Source: Owenia fusiformis (lineage: Eukaryota > Annelida > Polychaeta > Sabellida > Oweniidae). Taken from it: DNA of 64,000 nt. The stretch's first letter is position 1; each line of letters begins with the position of its first letter. This document shows, piece after piece, positions 22,885 to 34,380 of this stretch. A program made the position numbers and the translations under genes. The notes beneath the pieces were generated by a model, which was not told where the DNA came from, did not search any database, and worked only from the letters and a program-made list of their open reading frames with translations. The stretch is from contig CAIIXF020000008.1 of the NCBI GenBank assembly GCA_903813345.2, positions 29,454,005 to 29,518,004 of the forward strand, written 5' to 3'.

Positions 22885-24605
22885 GTGGAATCAATTGGTG
22901 TAAGGCCCCCATAGGGACCTTGCGTTTTCATACTAAAGTTTGTTATGGAGTTTTTTCTTATTGTTCTATGTATTTCAAGACATTTTAGAGACAGGGCCCT
23001 TTTTCTAAAGCCCTTTTTAGAAAAATAATTGAGATTACAGAGGATATCCATTATTACTCCTTTTTAACACAATGTGAACAGAAAAATCAAATTTCAAACT
23101 CCGTATCTCACTATAATTCACCAATGAAGAATGGAAGTTGAGCAACCAAACTTGGCACAAAGTTGGACCCTAAGATAGGCTCTAATCTGAGGGGTTTGAT
23201 CTTTTGGGAAATCATATATTTGCCTAGCAACCACATAGCAACCATCTAAAATAACATATTTTACAATATAAATTCACTTAATATATGCTAGGATGCTATC
23301 TGACCATTACAAAAAGTCTTCTTATCCTAAAATACAACAATTCAAACATATTTACAGAAGTGGCATCACCATGTTGCATAGCAACAATATGGCAACAGGT
23401 TACAATGCCCATTTTGACATTTGCACACCATATTCCTATTATATACTCACTTGTATGCCTTTGGATCCCTTCCACATTATTTCTTAACATACAGAAATTG
23501 TATTTAAGCATAAATGATGCAGTTATGCCTGACTATTTTCCCTAGCAACTTCCTAGCAACGGCTTGAAATAATGGTTAAATTTGCCTACCAATGATCTAG
23601 CAACAGCTTAAAATAGCAATGTTTCTCATAAAATCTCACTATGTATCCACTATTATGTACTTGAAGAAAATTAATATGTATGTCTTTTGATTTATAAAGC
23701 AAAAGTATAAAATTTATAATGCAAAAGTCCTGCAATTCATGTTTCAGTTCTGAGATAAAGTAAACACAAAATATTCATCGTATTTATCTTTGTTATATTT
23801 TCAGCATTGATACCCCTAACATAATACTTTATTTGGGTTAATTGCTACAATTTCCTTTGCAGTTGCATATTTTCGGTGCAGTAGAATGCACCGTGGCATT
23901 TGCAGTTCCCTTTGCAGTCACATTTGGTGCATCCACATTTAATCATGACTTTACATGCCTCGGATGCTAGCGATAGTATAGTCCATCTGGGTACGCACAA
24001 TCCTGATGCGCTCCTAAACCATCCCCATAGGTTTGGCTAAGGAAGAACTGGATCCAATATATACCATTATGTGCTCCTTGGGAGAGCTGCTCGCATGACA
24101 TGATAGGAGTTCTGCATCGCATGTTGGAGGTACTCTATCGGGATCCATCTGTCATGAGTGAACACGTGCCTGTCTCACTGTTTGTAGGCTGGTAAACAAG
24201 GATAATGAACCTCTCAATTGTGCCCATAACTTCTGTTAGGGTTGATGGGCGATCTGCTAGAGTCAAAAGGACACCTGTTAGATCATTACATAAGTTCCAT
24301 TGCTTGAAAACTGTCACCTTGCTCTGATGGTAAAGTCCAGATGTGGTATCAGTTCCAGTATGGGCGTGAAACATTGGCACCACATATGATCTTTGTGGTC
24401 CTAGTGCTCTAGCAATCTCATGAACTGGAATGTAGCGATACGTTTTGCATTTTGAAAATGCTACATAGACCTCAATCTGTAGCTCAGAGGCACAGGCTAA
24501 GGCTATCACAAGAACATTACTGTCCACTGATCTTATCATAAATGTCCTGCAACCTTTTCCGACACCATGAGACACATGCAAAAACATATGTATCTGCCTC
24601 ATGAC
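22885..24605 (-). mobile_element. PIN-like/CXC transposon-associated gene copy, left arm of inverted repeat
   Basis: Open frame 24135-24623 (162 codons) contains CRTFMIRSVDSNVLVIALA, YRYIPVHEIARALGP and FHAHTGTDTTSGL, the pattern of a gene family much repeated in marine invertebrates whose core resembles FEN1/PIN nuclease folds (acidic DxD and GxDT sites). After frame breaks, 23880-23960 encodes IKCGCTKCDCKGNCKCHGAF, a tesmin/TSO1-like CXC zinc cluster. The second acidic residue of SVDSN is Asn, so catalysis is doubtful. Downstream about 1 kb is non-coding with CTAGCAAC repeats. Family identification is from memory. Confidence 0.6.
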
Positions 24606-25029
24606 ATTGTTAATTTTCCACATTTGGATAGTAATATTCCAAGTATATAGATTTTAAATCAAGACACCATATTTTACTGATTAAATCGTTAGGTCAAGGT
24701 AATACTTGTTAAAAGCTTAAAATCCTATCTGGGCTTTGCTGAAACATACAAGTCATTAATTTTAAAGTTTCAAGTTTTACCACTTGAGATGCTGAAGGAT
24801 GTAGGAATTGTGCTAAGAGCTCTATCTTTCAAGAAAGTCTTGCCAATTGCTTGGTAGTTTGGTGTTAGATAGGATTTCTCAGAAACAATGACAAGATAGA
24901 GTTCTTTGCACTACTAGCAACTGCTACAAGACATATTATGGCAGACGATAGAATTTTTGTCTCAACCATTGAAGGAGAGTGCATCAGTAATCCTGCTAAT
25001 TATGCCATAATAGTCCCTGCTCCCAGGAA

Positions 25030-26555
25030 GAGGCAGATACACATGTTTTTGGATGTGTCTCATGGTGTCGGAAAAGGTTGCAGGACATTTATGATAAGAT
25101 CGGTGAACAGTAATGTTGTGATAGCCTAATAGCCTGTGCCTCTGCGCTACAGATTGAGATCTATGTAGCATTTTCAAAAGGCAAAACTAACTCTACATTC
25201 CAATTTATGAATTTGCTTGAGCATTACGACCACAAAGGCCACATGCGCTGCCAATTTTCCACGCCCTTACTGGAACTGATACCACATCTGGATTTTACCA
25301 TCATAGCAAGGTGACAGTTTTCAAGCAATGGAACTTATGTAATGATCTTACAGGTATGGGGGCAGTGGTATATAGTGGATCCAGTTCTTCCTTCACCAAG
25401 CCTATGGGGATGATTAAGGAGCCCATCAGGATTGTGGGTGCCCAGATGGACAATATTGCCTAAGCATCCAAAGCATGTAAAGTCATAATTAAATGTGGAT
25501 GCACCAAATGTGACTGCAAAGGGAACTGCAAATGCCATGGTGCATTCTACTGCATCGAACTATGCACCTGCAAAGGAAATTGAAGCAATTCACCAAAATA
25601 AAGTATTATTTTAGGGGTATCAATGCTGAAAATGTATTAAGTATCAATGTGATGAATATTTCGTGTTTACTTTATCTCAGAACTGAAACATAAATTGCAA
25701 TTTGATATACGTTAGACAAAAAATGTCCCATCATGCTTTACACAAGAGACTAAAGATTTTTAAGTGAGCAACTATAAAGCTTTATAAATTACAAAAGACA
25801 TATATATCGATTTTCTTCAAGTACATATAGTGGATATATAGGGAAATTCTTATGAGAAACATTGCTATTTTAAGATGTTGCTAGGCAAATTTAACCTTTA
25901 TTTCAAGCCGTTGCTAGGGAAAATGGTCAGACATAACTGCATCAATACAATTGCTATATGTTAAGAAATAATGTTGAAGAGATCCAAAAGCAGTGAACAT
26001 ATAATAGATATATTGTCTGCAAATGTCAAAATGGGCATTGTAACCTGTTGTCATGTTGTTGCTATGTAACATGGTGATGTCACTTCTGTACGTAAATATG
26101 TTAAAATTGTTGTATTTAAGGATAAGAATACTTTTTTTGTAATGGTCTTATAGCATCCTAGCATATATTAAGTGGATTTATATTGTAAAATATGTTATTT
26201 TAGGCGGTTGCTATGTGGTTGCTAGGCAAATATGTGATATAACAAAAAATCAAAGCCCTAAGATTAGAGTTTATCCTAGGATCTAACTTTGTGCCAAGTT
26301 TGGTTGCTCAATTCCCATTCTCCATTGGTGAATTATAGTGAGATAAGGAGTTTGGAATTAATTTTTCTATTAAAATTGTGTTAAAAAGCAGAAATAACAG
26401 GTATCCTGTGTTATCTCAATTATTTTCCTAAAAAGGGCTTTAGAAAAAGGGCCCTGTCTCTTAAATATCTTTAAATACATAAAACTATAAGAAAAAACTC
26501 AAAAACAAACTTTAGTATGAAAACGCAAGATCATTCACCAATTGATTCCGCTACT
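25030..26555 (+). mobile_element. PIN-like/CXC transposon-associated gene copy, right arm of inverted repeat
   Basis: Plus-strand copy of the same element. 24938-25129 reads IFVSTIEGECIS and IHMFLDVSHGVGKGCRTFMI, then breaks; about 210 bp of the core (from ACAGGT to GGTATATA) is deleted; 25484-25590 encodes the CXC cluster KCGCTKCDCKGNCKCHGAFY followed by CIELCTCKGN and a stop. Clearly a pseudogene. It extends farther N-terminally than the left copy. Confidence 0.6.
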
Positions 26556-26559
26556 ATAT

Positions 26560-26846
26560 TATACTCAAATTGAAGGAATTTCAGAGTAGATCACAATAAT
26601 GATTATGGTCTTGTTTTTCTGATTTGTGCCTCTGAAAATTCAAAATGGCTGCCCAGTGCAGGAATTCGCCATTACTAAGATTTATCTTGAACGTATGGTA
26701 AAATGAAACTACAATGATCTCAGATATTTTTTGAAGGGAAGTGTAGATGGTAAATATTACATTGTGACTGTACAGATTCATGATTTATATATAGTGTTCG
26801 TTGGGATTTGCTACTCCGTGGAGTTGCCGTTTTCTAGTATTTGGAA
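26560..26846 (-). mobile_element. Helentron-like 5' end, copy 3
   Basis: On the minus strand it starts CTAGAAAACGGCAACTCCA with TCCCAACGAAC, followed by one diverged tandem unit (CAAAATGG). Runs into the PIN/CXC inverted repeat; the 3' end is not seen. Confidence 0.5.
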
Positions 26847-27538
26847 AGAACATGAGAGAGCAACTTAAAACCCCAGCAGGGTAAATACAAAGGGTAATTA
26901 AAAGTTGAGCGGTGATCAGATATAGATTTAGACATCCAGAAGGAATCCCATGAAATTCACTGTAGAAGATGTGTAATGGTCTGAAATTTGCACAATCAAA
27001 CATATTAGAGCATCAGTCCATCAGTTTGTCCTTTCGTCCAGAAGATAGCACAAATACAAGTGAATGGATTGTCTTCATATTTGGTGGAAAGATGTATTTT
27101 TCGTGCCTAAGAAGTCATGTCTTTTGGAATTAGAAGCATGAGATATAACCTTTATATTTATATTAATATTATTTATTTAATTTTATTTCTATTGATTAGA
27201 TTTCAGGTTTATCAATTTTATACAGTCATTTGAAATGGAACCATTGTTTATTCTGAATATATAAATAATATTAAAATATCATATTTCTATTATAATGTAT
27301 CTCAATTGTCAGCTCTTATGATTGTACTCTCCTCAGAATGTAAACCTAAAATTATTTTATTATTGATTATGTTCAGTGCATTTAACAACTTTTACCTGCT
27401 TCAAAGGGATCAATCATTGACTCACCCATTATAAACTAGGACTAGGACTAGGAAAATAATTATGAAGACTTGACAGAAGATTCAACAACTGAGAATTGCA
27501 CTTTTCCCCCATCAACATCAAAACAAACAATTTGCTGT

Positions 27539-27757
27539 TATTATACCACCGAATTTCAGATTGGCTACCATTTTTCGTATAAAGGAATGTAATATTTGAT
27601 AACTCAAATTCTAATTAATGGATATGATTTACATTGTATATGTTGATGCCTAGGGACAAACAAGCTCTGTCCGAAAAGGAATTTTCAAGATGTCCACTAA
27701 TAAGCAAAATATATTTTGTCCGGTGGGATTTGCGACACTGTGGAGTTGCTGTTTCTA
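27539..27757 (-). mobile_element. Helentron-like short copy 4
   Basis: Minus strand: CTAGAAACAGCAACTCCAC, TCCCACCGGAC, one tandem unit (GAGTTATCAAATATTACA), then the 3' end TTCGGTGGTATAATA. No microsatellite. Both ends are present in 220 bp. Confidence 0.5.
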
Positions 27758-28076
27758 GTTGTCCCCAGTTTCGTGCGACGTGTATATACCTTTCGTTTAA
27801 TATTAGCTACCTATGCATATTCCTACTTCGTTTGTATGAAAAACATATGAAAAACAGTCCCCCATTATAACTTAATTGTTTTACTGAAAAGTAAAAACGT
27901 CAACGTTTTAACTAATGCAGGATGGTAAATATTTTAATTGAAGGCCGTCGAGAGAAGCTCACAAATTATACGACATGAACGTAAAACCAACGTCAGTTAT
28001 GCATGGGACAGGCGAGGAATGCTCCCGCAAAACCGAAGAGAATATGTAATATATTCAGACATTTTTCATATAAACC

Positions 28077-28645
28077 ATAAAGCAATAAACATCATTAAGC
28101 CTGTTTCTATTACAAATTATTGCAATATACCTCATTTGGCCTGTTTTTCATACAAACGAAGCAACAATACACCTCATTTAGTCTTTTTGATACAAACGAG
28201 GTAGCAATAGACATGTTTTTCATACAGATAAAGTAGCAATACATCTAATTAACTGTTTTGCAATACAAACAAAGTAGCAATATACCCCATTTAGCCTTTG
28301 GAATACAAACGAATTAACAATTCATCTAATTTTGGCTATTTTTCAAACGAAATAGCAATAAACCCAATTAAGCCTGTTTTCATACAAAAAAAGTAGCAAT
28401 ACACCTCATTTAGCCCTTTTTCATACAAACGAAGTAGCAAAACAACGTATCTATCTCTTTTCATACAAACGAAGTAGCAATACACCTCACCAAGCCTCTT
28501 TTCCAGACAAACGAAGTGGCAATATACCTAATTAAGCCTGTTTTCATACAAACGAAGTAGCAAAATAACTAATTTATCTTTTTTCATACAAACGAAGAAG
28601 CAATACCCCTCATCCAGCCTTTTTTCCATACCAAAGAAGTAGTAA
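28077..28645. repeat. 40-bp minisatellite
   Basis: About 14 degenerate copies of a ~40-bp unit, CATACAAACGAAGTAGCAAT followed by ACACCTCATTTAGCCTTTTT. Spacing 38-43 bp. Confidence 0.9.
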
Positions 28646-29917
28646 CAAATTTTGTTGTAATTGTCCAAATTAGCACTCATACCAGATAAGAAGTTCTAAA
28701 GGCCGACCGTTTATGACACTGCTGTGAACAAATATATCAATTTTGATTAACACTTTCAGAGAAGATACACCTATTCTCTGAGAATAATACGCGATCAGTG
28801 CTTGTGGAGGACATATATATTTTCACACAAACCCATTGCATTATTATACATTTCCTTTTATATCTGTATATAGACGTGTTGCAAAAAGGTCGCGCACGCA
28901 TTGTTACACATTTTCGCTTTTTAACACCACAGAATGTGACGTTTTTTGAGAAAAAATGTACACATATGGAAATCCTTTCGTCCTCCACATTTGCCTCTAT
29001 ATCTCAAAATATTTAAGGCGTATAACTCTAATATCGCATATGTATTAACAATGGGATAGGAGCATCATAAAACACGAATCAATTGATATTTTAGGTGAAA
29101 TAAATATACGTGTTGCTGTGCTTGAAAATAGGCGAATGGCGTAAATTAGCCCTATTTTAATGAATTTTGAAAACCTTTCGTCCTCCACTTTTCCACATAC
29201 AACAGAAAACACATACTTTTCCGAACAAAATCAACTATTTATTAATAAACTAGGGTTTAAGAGCAAAATAATCATGTATGATTTATTAAAAATTGATCTC
29301 GTATTTTTTGTTTAATGTACATCTGAAAAATTGAAGGTAACAAAAAATGAGCAAAAAAGGTCGCTGTCAACAGATTCTATTTTACAAACTCTATGACGTC
29401 ACAATATGGGACGCTTACTAAAATTCATTCTTTGAAATAAAACTTCCATCTACCTTTATCAAGACGAAAAATAAGTATAATAGTCATATATTGTTATGAG
29501 TTATGAGCGTTTAAAGACGACAACTAATTCAAAATGAAACGTGTCAACAGGGGATATTTGCCAGATGTTTTGGTAAAAAACTCTTTTTTTAAAAAAACGC
29601 GCAAGAATCGTGAACGGAGTGTAGTTGATCTAAAAACTTCATCGAAACAGCTTCAAAATGATATATAACTTTAATTAAAATATTATCTTATAATCCAGGG
29701 AATCAAAGTTACATTCACGCGATACCATTAAAAACAAATGCGCCACCTTTTTGCGACACGTCATATCTAAATATCTATATTTTTTCATGAATACATAATA
29801 TATACTGTGGACAATTCAAAGTGGCATTTCTACTGCCGCTTAAATAGTTTGAAAAGTTTATCATATATTAAAAAGTAATTAAATGTATGTTTAAGTAATC
29901 TAAAATGCCATATATTT

Positions 29918-29967
29918 GTTTGCTCGTTTGTTTGTTTGTTTGCTTGTTTGTTTGCATGTTTGTTTGT
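29918..29967. repeat. (TTTG)n simple repeat
   Basis: TTTGTTTGTTTGC-type run of about 50 bp. Confidence 0.95.
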
Positions 29968-30244
29968 GGTGTCCTAATCTAGGAAAGGTCCTAATAAAAG
30001 CCTCATGAACCTTTATCATTCATGCTCAGTTTGTATAACTGCCTTAAAAATATTGCAATTAATCTCGTTTGACATGTCTTTATCACCAAAAAGTAAGAAA
30101 GCTGTCTTGGTTTTTAAGGTTGTATATCTGACTATGTATGTGTTTAGTTCTTTTTTACCACCGCTAGCGCATTCACGATATTTGTAATTCTTGTATATGT
30201 ACTATAACGTATAAAAATAAAAATGAAAATGTTTTCTTTTTTTT

Positions 30245-30345
30245 CGAAATTCGACCCGAAAGTTTATATATGCAACTCATTAAATTTTTCAAACGTTGCT
30301 GCGCAAGTGTGCTACGGATTCTTCATATTCAGCAGTTACTGTTAC
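30245..30345. repeat. Interspersed repeat C, second copy
   Basis: Same ordered motifs as 57.73-57.91 kb, just downstream of the PAN-like exon. Confidence 0.55.
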
Positions 30346-30414
30346 TTATTCTTATAGCCTTAACATGATATTTTAATATAGTCCAATAATTTCTGCAAAA
30401 AGTTCAACACTTAC

Positions 30415-30582
30415 TTGCAATCATGAGGGTCCATCCCCCTGCCAAAATCCCAGTTGAATGTTCATCGTATAGTTCACATTCCTTTGTGTGTTTCTTATAA
30501 CCAGATGCCTTACAAGAAGAACTTTCAAGGCACGCGGCAAAACAAGTAATTCTTGACCTAGCGTGCGTTAATACCGTTCCAC
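30415..30582 (-). CDS. PAN/apple-like domain exon
   Basis: 168 nt between acceptor CTTCTAG and donor GCAA|GTAAGT, phase 1-1. Translation contains C-FAA-C-LESSS-C-KASGYKKHTKE-C-ELY, the cysteine and CELY pattern of PAN/apple-type modules, and ends GGWTLMIA. These modules bind proteins or glycans in secreted and cell-surface proteins. Same strand and same symmetric phase as the EGF exons about 13 kb downstream, so it could be an N-terminal module of that gene, but no connecting exon was found. It could equally belong to an independent gene. Confidence 0.55.
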
Positions 30583-30922
30583 CTAGAAGTAAAATTCAAT
30601 TCATGTTTTAATTTTTATTTTAATTGCATAAACCTATTTTTGAATGTAAAACATATTGATCTAATTTCCGTTCCTGACCACATGAAATGTCTTATGTACT
30701 AAACCCTTACAAGTGACTTCTTGTTTTCCTTCGGTGGGCCCGAAAGAATATTCTTTAACATTGTTAATAAGTGCTACGACAATTTTCCAAGTTGCAATGA
30801 ATGTAAACGCCTTCAATGCGAACATTTCTTTTTTGAGTTATCTACTAGTATTACGACTTTGTTCAAAACCATCAACTACCGTATGCCTGTAAATCAATGG
30901 TGTTGTTCAATTTTAAACTCAT

Positions 30923-30969
30923 TCATAATCATTATCATAATCATTATCATAATCATTATCATAATCATT
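30923..30969. repeat. 12-bp simple repeat (TCATAATCATTA)n
   Basis: Four copies. The run of Ile codons in the overlapping open frame is only this repeat. Confidence 0.95.
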
Positions 30970-31126
30970 GGTATCCACAACACCTACTGTTTCATATCAA
31001 AGGTTCGCTATAGCTAGTTCAGAATGGATTTCTCGTATTCGCATTTAAAAGTATCACTTCAATGGAAGTTTTCTGGATGCTTCGGGCACATCCTGTTTTT
31101 AAAAGCAATCGCTTCTCGAATTGCAT

Positions 31127-31351
31127 TCACGATAGTCTTTGTCTTTTCCTGATACAGCCAGGGGTTAAATTAGTTACACAATTATTTTGTCTGGGACATA
31201 GGCCCGGAAAATCCAAATATCTCGTTTTAGGGTGAATAACCACAAAATACCCATGGGAATTATAGATTGGTTTATTGCTTGGTCTCTGACTTGTATGCAG
31301 TTGCAAAGGTGATGTGACATAAAGGGCATCACAGCTTCCCGCAAGGTACAT
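31127..31351 (-). CDS. Possible 5' exon with signal-peptide-like start
   Basis: A 74-codon open frame on the minus strand. The frame upstream of and including Met reads DILIIGLMYLAGSCDA, hydrophobic with a small-residue end like a signal peptide. It lies 0.55 kb upstream of the PAN-like exon. No convincing donor in the right phase was found, so this may be chance. Confidence 0.15.
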   Translation of the reverse strand: MYLAGSCDALYVTSPLQLHTSQRPSNKPIYNSHGYFVVIHPKTRYLDFPGLCPRQNNCVTNLTPGCIRKRQRLS

Positions 31352-31574
31352 CAGTCCAATAATGAGGATATCTTTTACAAATAATTGCAGTTAAAATGCA
31401 AGAAGAGCCGGTAAAGTTGATATCGATATGTAATGATAGTCGATTAGGGTGTGGTAATTCCTTACAATTATGGTAAAAACATGAGATATTTTTGAGAACA
31501 AATGCCCTTTTTATTCAACTGTCATTAATCCTAGTTTGTACATAAATTGATCTCTGTATAGCATTATTACATGA

Positions 31575-31690
31575 TGGGGAGTGTGATACATCGAAAATCA
31601 CTTTGAGGGATAAAATATCACGAGAGGCAAAACCGAACGTGATATTTTTTCGAGTGGTGATAACTTATATTTGCGTATCCATCACACTAA
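31575..31690. repeat. Short palindromic repeat
   Basis: Arms GTGTGATACATCGAAAATCAC and the inverse ending ATCCATCACAC, around AGAGGCAAAACCGAACGTG. Confidence 0.6.
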
Positions 31691-32109
31691 AATAAATATT
31701 TTTTAATTGCGTTTTTTACAATATTGCTGTGACGTCGTAACAAAAACATAACATCCGGGACTTCCCGTCTGGATATACATACCCTGATACATCAGATCAA
31801 GGCATCAGATTTAGATTACCCATATTGTTTTATAAATTCTGATCTACCGTAGGCCTAAATCAAATAGTCGAAGCGAAAGCTAGCGGAAATCACATGCTCG
31901 ATAATCACATGCTCAACTTTATTTTGACAAAGTCTAAATATATAGACGATAGCTTTAAGATAATTTCATATCCCCGTGTCAAATCAATAGTTCACCATAG
32001 CCTATACCAAGTCAATACACTTTTGTACTAAAGGATCTGACAAAATTTAAATAACTTCCTCCTGTTAAAGCAGTACGAGTACGGGCCAGCTACTGGGCCA
32101 TCCTAGAAC

Positions 32110-32700
32110 GAAACTAAAAATCAATCACGTTATGCGCGAAGTGTAATAGCTCATCTACACGTAAAAAGTAACTTTCACGCTTACCTGTAGAAAGTAGGCT
32201 AATCTGACGTCATTTTTCTGCGCGCGCATTGAAGTTCATGCTTTGTTGAATACGCGTCCAAGGAGGATTGGCTCCCAGGATCGAAACTCGATATTTTCCA
32301 ACAATGAAAACGTCGAAATGTCGTTATTTTCTGAAATTAAAACCGACTATAAATTCAAAATAAACAGTTCAAAAGATTCGAACCAATATCTCGATCGTTT
32401 CTTGTGAGTTTTGGAATTTTTCGTTTGGAAATAAGACCAAAATTCACGATTTAAATGTTGAAGTGAACAAAATGGCGGCTGTTTGAATTCGAATTTTGTA
32501 TTACGACATACCCATATATGGGACAGAATATCGGTGGTGCACTCTGGGAGCCAATCCTCCTTGATACGCGTCTGTAAATTGCACCAACATGATAATCTAA
32601 TGTGAAAACCTGTAAATAAACAAATCTGACTTCATTTATCTGCGCGCGCATTGAAGTTCACGTTCAAGTTTTGTTAAATACGCGTAGCTAATGAACCTTT
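32110..32700. repeat. Interspersed repeat B, copy 1 (interrupted)
   Basis: Contains two CTGCGCGCGCATTGAAGTTC segments, each preceded by CTGACGTCAT or a variant, and AATACGCGT. Inverted copy at 63460-63720. A MITE is nested at 32259-32563. Confidence 0.75.
32259..32563. mobile_element. Nested MITE, MULE-like (9-bp target duplication)
   Basis: Perfect 20-bp inverted ends CAAGGAGGATTGGCTCCCAG and a perfect 9-bp duplication ATACGCGTC (32250-32258 and 32564-32572). 305 bp, no coding capacity. The other copy of the host repeat (63.58 kb) shows the empty site. A 9-bp duplication favours a Mutator-like origin, but the ends alone do not prove it. Confidence 0.85.
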
Positions 32701-33127
32701 CTATTACCTCATTGCGTTAGCTCACCAATATGTTTTTATTCCATCATAGAAAGTCCAAAACAAAACAAAACAAAAACTAGATTTTAAAGATATTTTAGTC
32801 CTTATTTGCTCTTGACACAATAATGATCAATTGACTTATTTATAATAATTTAATGTGACTCATAGTGATCTAATGAAAATTCCATACAAAAGAAATAAGA
32901 TAAGTTATGATCTAAATATTAATCATTAGTGAGTATTCAGTGGTCAATACTGCAAGAAACAATTTCAAAGATTTAGGTGGTTACGCGTCAAAGACTTATA
33001 ACTACAAGACCTGCTGTCATCATTTAAACGGATCGGAAAATAAAGTGATCAAATCAAGTATGTATACTTTTAATTAATTGTAATAATAATTGTGTTTTAT
33101 TTTATTGTATATTTATATATTTTTTAT

Positions 33128-34230
33128 CCCATACTTGGACGTGTTACAGGTACATATAGCAGGTTTGTAAAAACTTTTATCCCATACTTAGACGTGTTAC
33201 GAGTACATAAAGCCGGTTTGTAAAAACTTATATTTTCATCAGCGGGCAGATATAGCTTTACGTCCCGCTCCGAGCGGGCAGATATAGTATATCTGCCCGC
33301 TACGTCATAATCGCTGTTCCCGTATTGGTCCTTTTTTGTAACGTTCGTATACTGTAAACGACAATGGAGAAAAACGCAGACAATCGCGATCTGTTATATG
33401 CTTTAAAGAAGGGAAGGAGCAGTATGCCCCGTTAATAATCAAAGATTTGAACAGGAAAATCCGGCTACGGACAAAAATACAAAACTGGACATGAATATTT
33501 TAAAATAATTCCACGGTTTGTTGCTAAGTTTCTGAACTTTGGCCAATTGAACAATGTGATTGGAATTGGATAAACAGATCATCCTATAGTCGGTTCAGGG
33601 TATTTGGATTATCCCTTGGCCAATATAACATATCTTCCCTCGGGACCTACGGCCCTCGGGCAAATATATTATATTGGCCTCGGGATAATCCCAATATCCT
33701 GAACCTCATATAGGATAATCTCTATATATTTTCATTAGCGGATCGCGGACAGATATTATCCTATATGAGGTTAAGTATATTGAGATTATCCCGAGGTAAA
33801 TATAATATAATCTGTCTGAGGGCCGCAGGTCCCGAGGGAAAATATATTATATTGGTCAAGGGATAATCCCAATATCCTGAACCGACTATTGGATAATATG
33901 TTTATCCCATACTAATCTTGGTAATCTGGTTCACATTGTTTAATCGTGGACATATTTTAGAATATTCACGTCCAGTTTTGTTTTCTTGGTCGTGGACGGC
34001 CGATTTTCTTGTTCTGTCAAATATTCCCATATTTATTTTCTCAATTTTTGATTGATTAAGTTGATGCTCCTTCCCTTTTTAAACCATCAAACAGATCCCG
34101 ATTGTCTGTGTTTTCTCCATTGCCATTTACAGTCATTACGCAAACGTTACACATTATGAACAAATATGCGAGCGGCTATTATGACGTAGCGGGCAGACAT
34201 ACTATATCTGCCCGCTCGGAGCGGGACGTT
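33128..34230. repeat. Large palindromic (fold-back) repeat
   Basis: Arms 33240-33720 and 33750-34230 are inverted copies. Outer parts carry GCGGGCAGATATAG..TATCTGCCCGCT around CCGCTCCGAGCGG; the middle carries AGATCGCGATTGTCTGCG / CAGACAATCG-type sequence; the inner parts carry ATTATCCCAATATCCTGAAC. Centre near 33735. A direct duplicate of CATACTTGGACGTGTTAC precedes it. Confidence 0.75.
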
Positions 34231-34380
34231 ATCAGTTATCACACGTTTCAGCATGTGATACAGGAAATATTCCACGAAAGGTAATACTGTATCATCCACG
34301 AAAGCGAAGCTTGAGTGGTGATACATTGTTACCCGAGTGGAATATTTCATGTATCACATAAGCTGAAACGTGTGATGACG
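34225..34380. repeat. Hairpin repeat abutting the large palindrome
   Basis: Arms ATCACACGTTTCAGC / GCTGAAACGTGTGAT with inner TGATACA..GAATATT, around ACGAAAGCGAAGCTTGAG. Confidence 0.7.

Larger units (their letters stand above)
28646..30414. other. Non-coding stretch
   Basis: No supported gene. GTGGAGGAC at 28803 and GTCCTCCAC at 28979 form an inverted pair around overlapping short frames; a (TTTG)n run follows. Confidence 0.55.

Noticed and set aside
24938-25177. Two opposing frames as independent small genes
   Set aside because: The plus frame is the damaged right-arm PIN-like copy and the minus frame is its shadow.
28077-28645. Regularly spaced repeats resembling a CRISPR array
   Set aside because: Units are degenerate and vary throughout, spacers are not unique, and this is eukaryotic DNA. 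It is a minisatellite.
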